From Streptomyces narbonensis (GTDB lineage Bacteria; Actinomycetota; Actinomycetes; Streptomycetales; Streptomycetaceae), in NCBI RefSeq assembly GCF_014649015.1, contig NZ_BMSF01000003.1:62001-126000 (forward strand): a DNA stretch of 64,000 nucleotides, read 5' to 3'. The position numbers and the translations under genes are program-made. The notes under the pieces are model-generated. The model ran no database searches and was not told the origin of the DNA. It saw only the letters and a list, made by a program, of their open reading frames with translations. Positions 33,824-42,230 of the stretch are shown here, piece by piece (positions within the stretch are counted from its first letter, which is position 1; every line of letters begins with the position of its first letter).

Positions 33824-35890
33824 GTGACGGCCGGTTCCTTCCCGGAGACGGCGGGGCGGGCGAGTGTGCCGTTCGATGCCAAGGGGCTCCTCGACGTGCT
33901 CGGGGTCGCGGCCATCGTCATCGACGCGCGCGGCCGGGTCGTGCTGTGGAGCCCGCAGGCGGAGACCCTCTTCGGCTACCGCGCGGACGAGGCCCTCGGC
34001 AGGTACATCGCCCGGCTGATCGTCGGCGCCGAGCACCGCGAGGAGGCGCTGCGCCTCTTCGGCGAGGTGCTGCGCGGCGGCGCGACCTGGGCGGGCACCT
34101 TCCCCGTACGGCACAAGGACGGCAGCACCCGCGAGGTGGAGTTCCGGAACATGCGGCTCACCGACGACCTCGGGGGTCTGTACGCCCTGGGGATCGCCGC
34201 CGACCGCGCCGTCGTCGAGCGCGTGGAGACCGGCCTCGCCCTCTCCGACCGGCTCGTCTCCCAGTCGCCGATAGGTCTCGCCGTCCTCGACACCGACCTG
34301 CGGTACGTCCTCGTGAACCCGGCCCTGGAGCGGATCAACGGCGTCCCGGCCGAGCTGCACATCGGGCACCGGATCGCCGACATGCTGCCGCGGGTCGACG
34401 CGGCGGCGCTGGAGGCGGCGCTGCGCGAGGTCCTCGCCACGGGCCGCCCGCTGCTCGACCACCCGACGACGGGACGGACCCCGGCGGACCCCGAGCACGA
34501 GCACGCCTGGTCGGTGTCCCTCTACCGCCTGGACGGGCCCGAGGGCCAGGTCCTGGGGGTCGCGGTCTCGGTGATCGACGTGACCGCGCGGCAGGACGCC
34601 GACGCGGAGGCGGACCGGTCCCGGCGGCGGCTCGCGCTCGTCGCGGACGCCTCGGCGCGGGTCGGCACCACCCTGGAGGTGGACCGCACGGCGGACGAAC
34701 TCGCCGGGGTCGTGGTGCCGGAGCTCGCGGACATCGCGGCCGTCGACGTCCTCGACTCCGTCCTGGCGCTGCGCAGGCCCGGGGCGCCCGAGGCGGGCCC
34801 CGAGCTGTTCCGCGCGCTCGCGGTGAAGTCCTCGGGGCCGACAGAGGCGCTGCCGGCCGCGGACCCGCCCGGGGCGGTGGCGATGTACGGGGCGGACCGG
34901 CTGGTCACCCGCTGTGTGCACACGGGGCTGCCGGTCCTCGTCGAGCACGTCGGGCCCGGCGACCTGCCCCGGATCGCCCGGAGCCCGGAGGCGGCGGAGC
35001 AGCTCCGGCGGGCCGGGGTGCACTCGTACCTGGCGGTGCCGCTGATCGCGCGCGGGGAGGTGCTCGGCGCGCTCGACCTCAAGCGCGACCGCAATCCGCT
35101 GCCTTTCGACGGCGACGACGTGCTGCTCGCGACGGAGCTCGCCGCCCGCGCCGCGGTCAGCATCGACAACGCCCGCTGGTACCAGAGCGTGCGGAACTCG
35201 GCGGTGACGCTCCAGCGCAGCCTGCTGCCCGGTACGCCGCCGGAGCGCGCGGGCCTGGAGGTCGCCTCCCGCTACCAGCCCGCGCAGGCGTCGAGCGAGG
35301 TCGGCGGCGACTGGTACGACGTGATCCCGCTGCCCGACGACAAGACGGCGCTCGTCGTCGGGGACGTGATGGGCAGCGGGATCGACGCGGCGGCGACGAT
35401 GGGGCGGCTGCGGACGGCCACCTGCGCGTTCGCGGACCTCGACCTGTCGCCGGCGCAGGTTCTGCGGCACCTGGACCGGATCACGGCGGGCCTGGAGCAC
35501 TACATCGCCACCTGCCTCTTCGCGGTGCACGACCCACGCCTGGGCCGGTGCCGGATCGCGAACGCGGGCCATCTGCCGCCCGTGCGGATCCCGGCGGACG
35601 GCCCGGCCGAGCTGGTGCGGCTCTCGACGGGGGTGCCGCTGGGGGTGGGCGGCGGCACCTTCCGGACGGCCCGGATCCCCTTCCGCCCCGGGGACGTCCT
35701 CGTGCTCTACACGGACGGTCTCGTCGAGACCCGTGACGCGGCGATCGACGACCGGCTCGCGGTGCTCGTGGGGCTGCTCGACGGGGCCCGCGGGCCGCTG
35801 GAGGAGACCTGCGACATGCTGCTCAAGGCGCTGCGGCGGCCGGGCGCACCGGACGACGTGGCGCTGCTCGTCGCGCGGAGCACGGCATGA
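33824..35890 (+). CDS. SpoIIE/RsbU-type protein phosphatase with two PAS and one GAF domain
   Basis: 688 residues. PAS domains at about 20-125 and 137-255, a GAF domain at about 267-460, then a PPM/SpoIIE phosphatase from about 463 with VGGDWYDVIPLP, VGDVMGSGIDAAATMG and the late LVLYTDGLVETRD metal-binding aspartates. No membrane segment. It would dephosphorylate an anti-anti-sigma factor to free a sigma factor after a cytoplasmic signal. GTG 33824 after GGAGGAGGG. Its TGA overlaps the ATG of the next phosphatase (ATGA). Confidence 0.92.
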   Translation: MTAGSFPETAGRASVPFDAKGLLDVLGVAAIVIDARGRVVLWSPQAETLFGYRADEALGRYIARLIVGAEHREEALRLFGEVLRGGATWAGTFPVRHKDGSTREVEFRNMRLTDDLGGLYALGIAADRAVVERVETGLALSDRLVSQSPIGLAVLDTDLRYVLVNPALERINGVPAELHIGHRIADMLPRVDAAALEAALREVLATGRPLLDHPTTGRTPADPEHEHAWSVSLYRLDGPEGQVLGVAVSVIDVTARQDADAEADRSRRRLALVADASARVGTTLEVDRTADELAGVVVPELADIAAVDVLDSVLALRRPGAPEAGPELFRALAVKSSGPTEALPAADPPGAVAMYGADRLVTRCVHTGLPVLVEHVGPGDLPRIARSPEAAEQLRRAGVHSYLAVPLIARGEVLGALDLKRDRNPLPFDGDDVLLATELAARAAVSIDNARWYQSVRNSAVTLQRSLLPGTPPERAGLEVASRYQPAQASSEVGGDWYDVIPLPDDKTALVVGDVMGSGIDAAATMGRLRTATCAFADLDLSPAQVLRHLDRITAGLEHYIATCLFAVHDPRLGRCRIANAGHLPPVRIPADGPAELVRLSTGVPLGVGGGTFRTARIPFRPGDVLVLYTDGLVETRDAAIDDRLAVLVGLLDGARGPLEETCDMLLKALRRPGAPDDVALLVARSTA

Positions 35891-38646
35891 ACGCGCGGGC
35901 GGCCCGGACGCCCCGGGACGGCGGGACGGGGCTGCGGAGCGTCGCGGGCCAGGTCTTCGCCCTGGAGGCGCTGATCGCGCTCCTGGTGATCGCGGCGGCG
36001 GTCTTCGTCATCTTCCACCAGGCACAGCGCGACACCGAGCGGGACGCCCGGATCCGGTCGCTCTCGGTCGCGGAGGCCTTCGCGCACGCCCCGGGCCTCG
36101 ACGAGGCACTGACCTCGCCGGATCCGACGGCGGAGCTCCAGGCCAGGGCGGAGGCCACCCGCCTGGCGACGGGCGTCGACTTCATCGCGGTCCTGAGCCC
36201 GGCCGGGGTGCGGTACACGGACTCGCAGCCCGAGCTCATCGGCGTCAAGGCCACCGGGGACCTCACCCGCGCGACGGTCGACGGCGAGTCCTTCACCGAG
36301 CTCTTCCGGGGCGCGCCGAACGACGCGGTGCGGGCCGTGGTCCCGGTGGTGGACGAGCAGGGCAAGGTCGTCGGCATGGTCAGCAGCGGCATCGAGGTGC
36401 AGAGCATCACGGACGCGCTGCAGGGGCGGCTGCCGCTGCTCGTCGGCGCGGCGGTCGGAGCGCTGGCGCTCGCCGTGGGCGGGGCGGGTCTGGTGAGCCG
36501 GCGGCTGCGGCGGCAGACGCACGGCCTCGGGCCCGCCGAGATGACCCGGATGAAGGAGCACCACGAGGCGGTCCTGCACGCCGTGCGCGAAGGAGTGCTG
36601 ATCGTGGGCCCCGACCACCGGCTGCTGCTCGCCAACGACGAGGCGCGCCGGCTGCTCGGTCTCTCCGCGGACGCGGAGCGGCGGCACGTCTCGGAGCTCG
36701 GCCTCGACCCCCGTACGGTCGAGCTCCTCACCTCGGGGCGGGCGGCCACCGACGAGGTGCACCGGGCGGGCGACCGGCTGCTCGCGGTGAGCGTGCGCCC
36801 CACGCTCACCGCCGGCACCGAGTCCGGGAGCGTCATGACGATGCGGGACACCACCGAGCTGGCCGCCGTGACCGGCCGGGCGGCGGTGGCCCGCGGCCGG
36901 CTCCAGCTGCTGTACGAGGCGGGGGTGCGGATCGGGACGACGCTGGAGGTCGTGCGCACCGCGGAGGAGCTGGCGGAGGTGGCGGTGCCGCGGTTCGCGG
37001 ACTTCGCGACGGTGGAACTCCTCGAACCCGTGCTGCGCGGGGAGGAGCCCCCGGGCGACGCGGCCGCGATGACGGAGATGCGGCGGACGGCGCTGAGCGG
37101 GCTGCGGCCGGACCAGCCGCTCCAGCCGGTCGGCGACACCATCCACTTCGACGTGACCGGTGCCCCGATGGCGGTCGCGCTGGACGCCGGGCACGCGGTG
37201 GTTCAGCCCGGGCTGGCCGCGGCGGAGGCCTGGCGGGCGCAGGATCCCGAGGGGGCCGCGCGGGCCCTCGCGTACGGGATGCACTCGCTGCTCACGGTGC
37301 CGCTGCTCGCGCGCGGGGTCGTCCTCGGGATGGCGAACTTCTGGCGGGCGGACACCCCGGAGCCGTTCGGGGACGAGGACCTGTCCTTCGCGGAGGAGCT
37401 GGCGGCGCGGGCGGCGGTGGCGATCGACAACGCGCGCCGGTTCACGCGGGAGCACGCCATGGCGGTGACGCTCCAGCGGAGCCTGCTGCCGAGGGTGCTG
37501 CCGGACCAGAGCGCGGTGGAAGTGGCGTACCGCTACCTCCCGGCGAAGGCGGGGGTGGGCGGCGACTGGTTCGACGTGATCCCGCTGCCGGGGGCGCGGG
37601 TGGCGCTGGTGGTGGGCGACGTGGTGGGGCACGGGCTGCACGCGGCGGCCACGATGGGGCGGCTGCGGACGGCCGTGCACAACTTCTCGACGCTCGACGT
37701 GCCCCCGGACGAGCTCCTGGGTCATCTCGACGAGCTGACGGGCCGGATCGACCACCGCGAGACGGAGGGCCCGGACGCCGAGGGGCGGCGGCGGGAAGAG
37801 GGCATCACGGGCGCGACCTGCCTGTACGCGATCTACGACCCGGCTTCCGGTCGGTGCACGGTGGCGAGCGCGGGGCACCCGGGACCGGCGCTCGTCGGCC
37901 CGGACGGACAGGTGGAGTTCCCGGAACTGGCGCCGGGGCTGCCGCTGGGGCTCGGACTGGGAGACGTGCCCTTCGAGACGACGGAGCTGCGACTGCCGGA
38001 GGGCAGCAAGCTGGTGCTCTTCACGGACGGGCTCCTGGAGGACCGGGGGCGGGACCTGGACACGGGGCTCACGCTGCTGGGGTCCACGCTCGCGCGCCCG
38101 GACCGGAGCCCGGAGCAGACCTGCGCGGACGTCCTGGCGACGCTGCTCTCGCCCTCGCCGCGCGACGACATCGCGCTGCTCGTGGCGCGGACCCGGCTGC
38201 TCGACCGGGAACGGATCGCGGAGTGGGAGGTGGTGCGGGACCCGTCGGCGGTCTCGCCCGTGCGGAACGCGGCGGCGGCGAAGCTCTCGGAGTGGGGGCT
38301 CGACGGGCTCGCCTTCACGGCGGAGCTGATCCTCAGCGAGCTGATCACGAACGCGGTGCGGTACGGCGCCGACCCGGTCCGGGTGCGGCTGCTCCACGAC
38401 CGCACGCTGATCTGCGAGGTCTCGGACGGCAGCAGCACCTCCCCGCACCTGCGGCACGCGACGACGACCGACGAGGGCGGACGCGGGCTGTACCTGGTGG
38501 CGCAGTACGCGGAGCGCTGGGGCACACGGTACGGCCGGCGCGGCAAGACGATCTGGGCCGAGCTGCGAACGGACGACACGGACGCGGAGCCGATGGCGGC
38601 GACGGTGGTGCCGGACCTGGACGCGCTGGAGGACCTGGCCTGGTGA
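35887..38646 (+). CDS. Membrane-bound SpoIIE-type phosphatase with sensor, PAS, GAF and anti-sigma-like kinase domains
   Basis: 919 residues. Membrane helix (about 24-43), an extracellular CitA/DcuS-like sensor loop (about 44-175), second helix (about 178-198), PAS (about 225-330), GAF (about 339-520), SpoIIE phosphatase (about 528-760; VGGDWFDVIPLP, VGDVVGHGLHAAATMG) and a C-terminal RsbW-like ATPase with LILSELITNAVRYG and GGRGLYLVAQYAERWG. One protein thus has both arms of a partner switch, phosphatase and anti-sigma kinase. The coupled overlap with the previous gene suggests two inputs, cytoplasmic and extracellular, into the same switch. No sigma factor gene is in the window. Confidence 0.92.
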   Translation: MNARAARTPRDGGTGLRSVAGQVFALEALIALLVIAAAVFVIFHQAQRDTERDARIRSLSVAEAFAHAPGLDEALTSPDPTAELQARAEATRLATGVDFIAVLSPAGVRYTDSQPELIGVKATGDLTRATVDGESFTELFRGAPNDAVRAVVPVVDEQGKVVGMVSSGIEVQSITDALQGRLPLLVGAAVGALALAVGGAGLVSRRLRRQTHGLGPAEMTRMKEHHEAVLHAVREGVLIVGPDHRLLLANDEARRLLGLSADAERRHVSELGLDPRTVELLTSGRAATDEVHRAGDRLLAVSVRPTLTAGTESGSVMTMRDTTELAAVTGRAAVARGRLQLLYEAGVRIGTTLEVVRTAEELAEVAVPRFADFATVELLEPVLRGEEPPGDAAAMTEMRRTALSGLRPDQPLQPVGDTIHFDVTGAPMAVALDAGHAVVQPGLAAAEAWRAQDPEGAARALAYGMHSLLTVPLLARGVVLGMANFWRADTPEPFGDEDLSFAEELAARAAVAIDNARRFTREHAMAVTLQRSLLPRVLPDQSAVEVAYRYLPAKAGVGGDWFDVIPLPGARVALVVGDVVGHGLHAAATMGRLRTAVHNFSTLDVPPDELLGHLDELTGRIDHRETEGPDAEGRRREEGITGATCLYAIYDPASGRCTVASAGHPGPALVGPDGQVEFPELAPGLPLGLGLGDVPFETTELRLPEGSKLVLFTDGLLEDRGRDLDTGLTLLGSTLARPDRSPEQTCADVLATLLSPSPRDDIALLVARTRLLDRERIAEWEVVRDPSAVSPVRNAAAAKLSEWGLDGLAFTAELILSELITNAVRYGADPVRVRLLHDRTLICEVSDGSSTSPHLRHATTTDEGGRGLYLVAQYAERWGTRYGRRGKTIWAELRTDDTDAEPMAATVVPDLDALEDLAW

Positions 38647-38675
38647 GGGGCGGGCCCGATGCCCGCCGAGCGCTC

Positions 38676-38705
38676 CGCGGTATACCAGGACTCGCGGTAT
38701 ACCAG
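38676..38705. promoter_or_regulatory. Direct repeat of GGTATACC, probable GntR operator pair
   Basis: CGCGGTATACCAG occurs at 38676-38688 and again at 38693-38705 (17-bp period), each holding the palindrome GGTATACC. The pair lies about 90 bases upstream of the 38792 gene, which precedes a GntR regulator gene. GntR/FCD proteins often bind TNGTNNNACNA-like sites. Confidence 0.7.
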
Positions 38706-38791
38706 CAGTCGCGATGGGCGACGCCGCCGCGTCGGCGCCTTACGGCTGCCACCACCGGCCGAGCCCACCATCGAAGCCCCGAGGAGCCCCC

Positions 38792-39016
38792 GTGACCACC
38801 CCGCCCCAGCCGACCGGCACCGCGACCGTGTTCCACGACGTACGGCTGCCCTCCGGGGGCCCGGCCCGTGAGCTGATCGCCGTGGCCGGCCTGCTCGTGG
38901 ACGAGGTGCCGCAGGGCGCAGTCGTCGAGCGGGTCGACGGGGGCGGCCGACCGGCCCGCCGCGACCTGGTGGTCCGCGGGGGCCGGGTGGTGGCGAGGGA
39001 CGGCCGCCTGGTCTGA
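38792..39016 (+). CDS. Small conserved protein resembling an isolated amidohydrolase composite domain
   Basis: 74 residues. The pattern VFHDVRLPSGGPARELIAV followed by a C-terminal DLVVRGGRVVARDGRLV looks like the beta-sandwich edge that frames amidohydrolase barrels (the outer strand reads DLVVRGGRVV), but no barrel follows. GTG 38792 after GAGGAG. It may be a relic, a stand-alone subunit, or unrelated with chance similarity. It directly precedes gntR on the same strand, 74 bases apart, behind a twin GGTATACC operator. Confidence 0.65.
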   Translation: MTTPPQPTGTATVFHDVRLPSGGPARELIAVAGLLVDEVPQGAVVERVDGGGRPARRDLVVRGGRVVARDGRLV

Positions 39017-39090
39017 CGGCGAGGGCGGTGCGCCCATCTGCGAAGATCGGGCGACGGCAGCCCCGACCCCGCCGGACTGGAGTCCTCCCC

Positions 39091-39765
39091 ATGACCGCCC
39101 CTCGCCCCGACGCCCGTACGTCCCTGCGGGAGCAGGTGTATGTGCAGCTGCGCGAGCGGATCATCGAGGCGGAGTACCCGGCGGGGACGCGGCTCGTGGA
39201 GCGGGAGATCGCGGACGAGCTGCGGGTCTCCCGGGTGCCGGTGCGGGAGGCGATGCAGCGGCTGGAGTCGGAGGGTTTTCTCGCCGTGCAGCCGCGCCGG
39301 GGTGCGGTGGTGACGGAGTTCGGCCCGGAGGACGCCGCGCACCTCTTCGCCGTACGGGAGAACCTGGAGGGCCTGGCCGCGCGCCTCGCCGCCCGGCACG
39401 CGAGCCCCGAGGCCCTGCGCGAGCTGGAGGAGCTCCTCACCCGGGCGCGGCGGGCGGCGGAGTCCGGACGTCTCCGCGAGGCCGTCTCGTTCAACGCCGA
39501 CTTCCACCGGGCCGTCGTCGAACTCTCCGGCAACCCCCTCCTGATGGACCTGATGGCCCCGCTCGACTCCCGGCTGCGCCGGCTCTTCCGGCTCACCTCG
39601 GAGCAGTCGGACGGCGAGCCGATGTGCGGGGCCCACGAGCAGCTCTACGAGGCCGTCCGCGACCGCGACGAGGACGGCGCGGAGTCCCTGGCCCGCGCGC
39701 ACGTCGCGGCCACCCGCACCTCGGCGCTGCGCGTACTCAAGGACCGCTGGAACCAGGCTGGTTGA
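39091..39765 (+). CDS. GntR-family (FadR/FCD) regulator
   Basis: 224 residues. N-terminal wHTH: EQVYVQLRERIIEAEYPAGTR, ERE IADELRVSRVPVREAMQRL. The C-terminal FCD effector domain shows the Asp/His pattern (FNADFHRAVVELSGN, GAHEQLYEAVRDRD). Such regulators bind small acids. It stands between the small protein and the kdgD operon; the twin GGTATACC operator upstream makes autoregulation likely. No GGTATACC is found in the kdgD/udh divergent region. Confidence 0.9.
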   Translation: MTAPRPDARTSLREQVYVQLRERIIEAEYPAGTRLVEREIADELRVSRVPVREAMQRLESEGFLAVQPRRGAVVTEFGPEDAAHLFAVRENLEGLAARLAARHASPEALRELEELLTRARRAAESGRLREAVSFNADFHRAVVELSGNPLLMDLMAPLDSRLRRLFRLTSEQSDGEPMCGAHEQLYEAVRDRDEDGAESLARAHVAATRTSALRVLKDRWNQAG

Positions 39766-39870
39766 CCCGTCCGGCCAGGGCGCGCGGATGCCGCGCCGGC
39801 CGACGGGCGACCGCTCCTCGCCGCCCGCGCGGAGCGGCCCCAGGGCCCGTCCGACCTTTCCCGCCGGGTC

Positions 39871-39922
39871 CTAGGGGGTGTCTTGTCGATCATGCCGGGC
39901 TGATCGACAAGACATCCCCTGG
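39871..39922. mobile_element. Short inverted-repeat element (MITE-like), CTAG-flanked on one side
   Basis: Arms 39873-39892 and 39901-39920 match at 19 of 20 positions around an 8-base loop. The left edge is CCTAGG; the right reads CCTGG. The element encodes the last residues and the TAG stop of the 39871-41052 gene. It could also serve as a terminator. No transposase is present. Confidence 0.6.
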
Positions 39923-41052
39923 CCGAGCTTCCGCAGGGCCGCCCGGACCGCGGCCAGGTCCGTGTCCGAGGCCAGTCCCGCGTGGTAGAGCCGCAGTTCG
40001 GTCGCGCCTTCGTCGCGGGCCCGTTCGGCGTCGTGGGCCAGGTGGTCCGGGGCGCCGCCCATGCCGCTGACGACGGAGAGGTTGGCGGCGACGACCGTGC
40101 CGGGGCCGGCGTGGGCAGCGAAGGCGGCGACCTTCGGGAGGCGGGCGACCACGCCGTCCGCGAGGGCGAGGACGTGTGCCGGGTCCGTGCCGGCGTCGGC
40201 GCCGCAGCGGTACGGGTCCGGGTCGGCGTGCAGCAGGACGCGGAAGCCGGGCGGGGCTGCGGCCCGAACGGCGGCCACGGCGGCTTCCTGGAAGGAGCGG
40301 GCGGTGCCGGCGCGCCAGGCCAGGACGGGGGCCTCCAGGTCGCCGAGGCCGAGCGCCGGGCCGGAGCCGGCCCAGACGGGGGCGAGGGCCCGGCGGACGG
40401 AGGCGGCCAGTTCGTCGGGGTCGGCGCCGCCGTTCCCGTACCCCTCACGGCAGGAGGGGCAGAAGCAGAGGGACATCAGGTACTGCTCGCGGTCGCCCAG
40501 CGGGACCCCGGACGTCTTGTCGTGGGCGTGCAGATGGGCGAGGCCGTACCAGCCGCAGGACTCCAGCTCGGTGCCGGCCGCTCCGGGGCGTACGGCCGCC
40601 TCGGCCGCCAGGTCGACGAGCAGGGCGCGGACGTCGGGGCGGGCGATACAGGGCGCCCAGGGGTAGCGGTCGCCGTAGGCGTTGACGACGGAGGTCTCGG
40701 GGTGCTCGGCGCCGAGCCGGTAGTTGTGGGCGAGGACGACCCAGCTGTGCACGTCGAGTCCGGTGCCGGCGAGCGCCTCGGCGGCCCGGCCGAAGGAGTC
40801 GCCGGACGCCCAGTCCCCCGCCGGGTACGGACGGAGCGCGCGGCCCGCCCAGCGGTCCGGGTCCGGCAGGTAGAGCACGGCGGCGTGCTCGGCGGTGACG
40901 ATCCGGTGGGCCGGGTGGCGGGGGCTCAGCGCCCTGGTGGAGTGGTAGGCGGCGGCGAGCGTGACCTGCGCGGCGCCCAGCTCCGCGAGGAGTCCGGGCG
41001 CGGCGGGGTCACCGTCGACGTCCCAGGGGTAGAGGAAGGCTGCCGCTCTCAC
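39871..41052 (-). CDS. Uncharacterised TIM-barrel-like protein coupled to the dehydratase
   Basis: 393 residues, cytoplasmic. No named domain is recognised, but conserved-looking segments stand out: AAFLYPWDVDGDP, ALSPRHPAHRIVTAEHAAVL, ESCGWYGLAHLHAHDKTSG and a four-cysteine-like LCFCPSC. It may be a glycoside-hydrolase-like barrel or a sugar-acid lyase. GTG start 41052 overlaps the kdgD stop, so it acts in the uronate/aldarate pathway. The last 15 residues (from about GMSCRSARHDRQDTP) are encoded inside the inverted-repeat element at 39871-39922 and are probably not native. Confidence 0.75.
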   Translation of the reverse strand: MRAAAFLYPWDVDGDPAAPGLLAELGAAQVTLAAAYHSTRALSPRHPAHRIVTAEHAAVLYLPDPDRWAGRALRPYPAGDWASGDSFGRAAEALAGTGLDVHSWVVLAHNYRLGAEHPETSVVNAYGDRYPWAPCIARPDVRALLVDLAAEAAVRPGAAGTELESCGWYGLAHLHAHDKTSGVPLGDREQYLMSLCFCPSCREGYGNGGADPDELAASVRRALAPVWAGSGPALGLGDLEAPVLAWRAGTARSFQEAAVAAVRAAAPPGFRVLLHADPDPYRCGADAGTDPAHVLALADGVVARLPKVAAFAAHAGPGTVVAANLSVVSGMGGAPDHLAHDAERARDEGATELRLYHAGLASDTDLAAVRAALRKLGQGMSCRSARHDRQDTP

Positions 41053-41981
41053 GCCCCGGCCTCCTTCAGGAGGGCCCGGCCGTGCTCGATGAGCCGGGCG
41101 AGTTCCGCGAGGTGTTCGGGGGCGGGCTCGCTCAGCGGCGGCCGTACGCCTCCGACGTCGAGACCCTCCATCCGTACCGCCGCCTTGACGAGCGAGACGG
41201 CGTATCCCCGGCCCTGGGCGCGGAGTTCGACGAGCGGCCGGTAGAAGCCGTCGACGAGCAGGTCCACCGTCGCGTCGTCGCCGGTGGTGAGGGCCCGGTG
41301 GAAGGCGAGCGCGAGGTCGGGGGCGAAGCAGAACACGGCGGAGGAGTAGAGGGTGACGCCGATGCCCCGGTAGGCGGCGCCGGTGAGTTCGGCGGTCGGC
41401 AGGCCGTTGAAGTAGAGCAGGTCGAGGCCCTCGGAGCGGACGGCGCTGACGATGCGCTGCATGAGGTCGAGGTCGCCGAGGCCGTCCTTGAGGCCGATGA
41501 CGCCGTCGGTGCGGGCCAGGGCGACGGCGGTCTCGGGGGTGAGGATCGCGTTGTCCCGCTGGTAGACGATGACGTCGAGCGAGGTGGCGGCGGCGAGTTC
41601 GGTGTAGTGGCGGAGCAGTCCGGCCTGGTCGGCGACGACCAGGTACGGGGGCATGGCGAGGAGTCCGTCGGCACCGGCCTCTTCGGCGAGCCGCGCGTAC
41701 TGGACCGCGAGCGCCGTGCCGTAGCCGGCTCCGGCGACGACGGGGACGCGGCCCGCGGCCTCCTCGACGGCGGCGGCGACGCAGACGCGGAACTCCTCCG
41801 GGGTGAGGGCGTGGAACTCGCCCGTGCCGCAGCAGGCGAAGACGGCCGCGGCACCCGCGTCGACGCCCGCGCGGACGTGGGCGCGGAAGGCGTCGAGGTC
41901 GAGGGAGCCGTCCGGCCCGAAGGCGGTGACGGGGAAGAAGAGCAGGCCGTCGAGCCGGCCGGCGAGCGGGGCAGTGGTCAC
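41049..41981 (-). CDS. kdgD: 5-dehydro-4-deoxyglucarate dehydratase
   Basis: 310 residues of the DapA/NAL aldolase superfamily. The Schiff-base lysine is Lys165 in GVIGLKDGLGDLD, and Tyr140 lies in DVIVYQRDNAIL; RDNA and the GDLDLMQRI tail are typical of KdgD rather than DapA. It dehydrates and decarboxylates 5-dehydro-4-deoxy-D-glucarate to 2,5-dioxopentanoate. GTG 41981 after CTGGGAG. Its stop overlaps the next gene. Divergent from the uronate dehydrogenase at 42231, whose product after a dehydratase step would feed it. No glucarate dehydratase gene is present here. Confidence 0.88.
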   Translation of the reverse strand: MTTAPLAGRLDGLLFFPVTAFGPDGSLDLDAFRAHVRAGVDAGAAAVFACCGTGEFHALTPEEFRVCVAAAVEEAAGRVPVVAGAGYGTALAVQYARLAEEAGADGLLAMPPYLVVADQAGLLRHYTELAAATSLDVIVYQRDNAILTPETAVALARTDGVIGLKDGLGDLDLMQRIVSAVRSEGLDLLYFNGLPTAELTGAAYRGIGVTLYSSAVFCFAPDLALAFHRALTTGDDATVDLLVDGFYRPLVELRAQGRGYAVSLVKAAVRMEGLDVGGVRPPLSEPAPEHLAELARLIEHGRALLKEAGA

Positions 41982-42076
41982 GGGCGCTCCCAGGAGTCCG
42001 TCGCGTACAGCCGGCCCTCTGCACAGTCGTGCACAGTTCTGACTGTCATCCATATTCTTGAACACCGACGTGCTGC

Positions 42077-42106
42077 ACGCTAGAACAGCCCGGAAGGGCC
42101 GGTCAA
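42077..42106 (-). promoter_or_regulatory. Promoter for the dehydratase operon
   Basis: On the minus strand TTGACC (42106-42101), 18-base spacer, TAGCGT (42082-42077): a good HrdB-type promoter about 96 bases upstream of the GTG at 41981. A palindrome ACAGT-TCTG-ACTGT at 42033-42046 and two GCACAGT copies in the leader may be regulator sites. Confidence 0.7.
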
Positions 42107-42133
42107 GAGGAGAACACGTCGCATCACGGAGTC

Positions 42134-42163
42134 TTGACGCTCCGTCGGACCGCTCCCTAGCGT
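42134..42163 (+). promoter_or_regulatory. Promoter for the uronate dehydrogenase gene
   Basis: TTGACG (42134-42139), 18-base spacer, TAGCGT (42158-42163). The spacer length and -10 hexamer are the same as in the divergent promoter on the other strand; the leader is about 60 bases. Confidence 0.7.
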
Positions 42164-42230
42164 GTCCACGGTTGTGAACAGAAACCATCTGTATGGCGCC
42201 CGCCGCCACTCGACGGAGGAGAACCACTCC

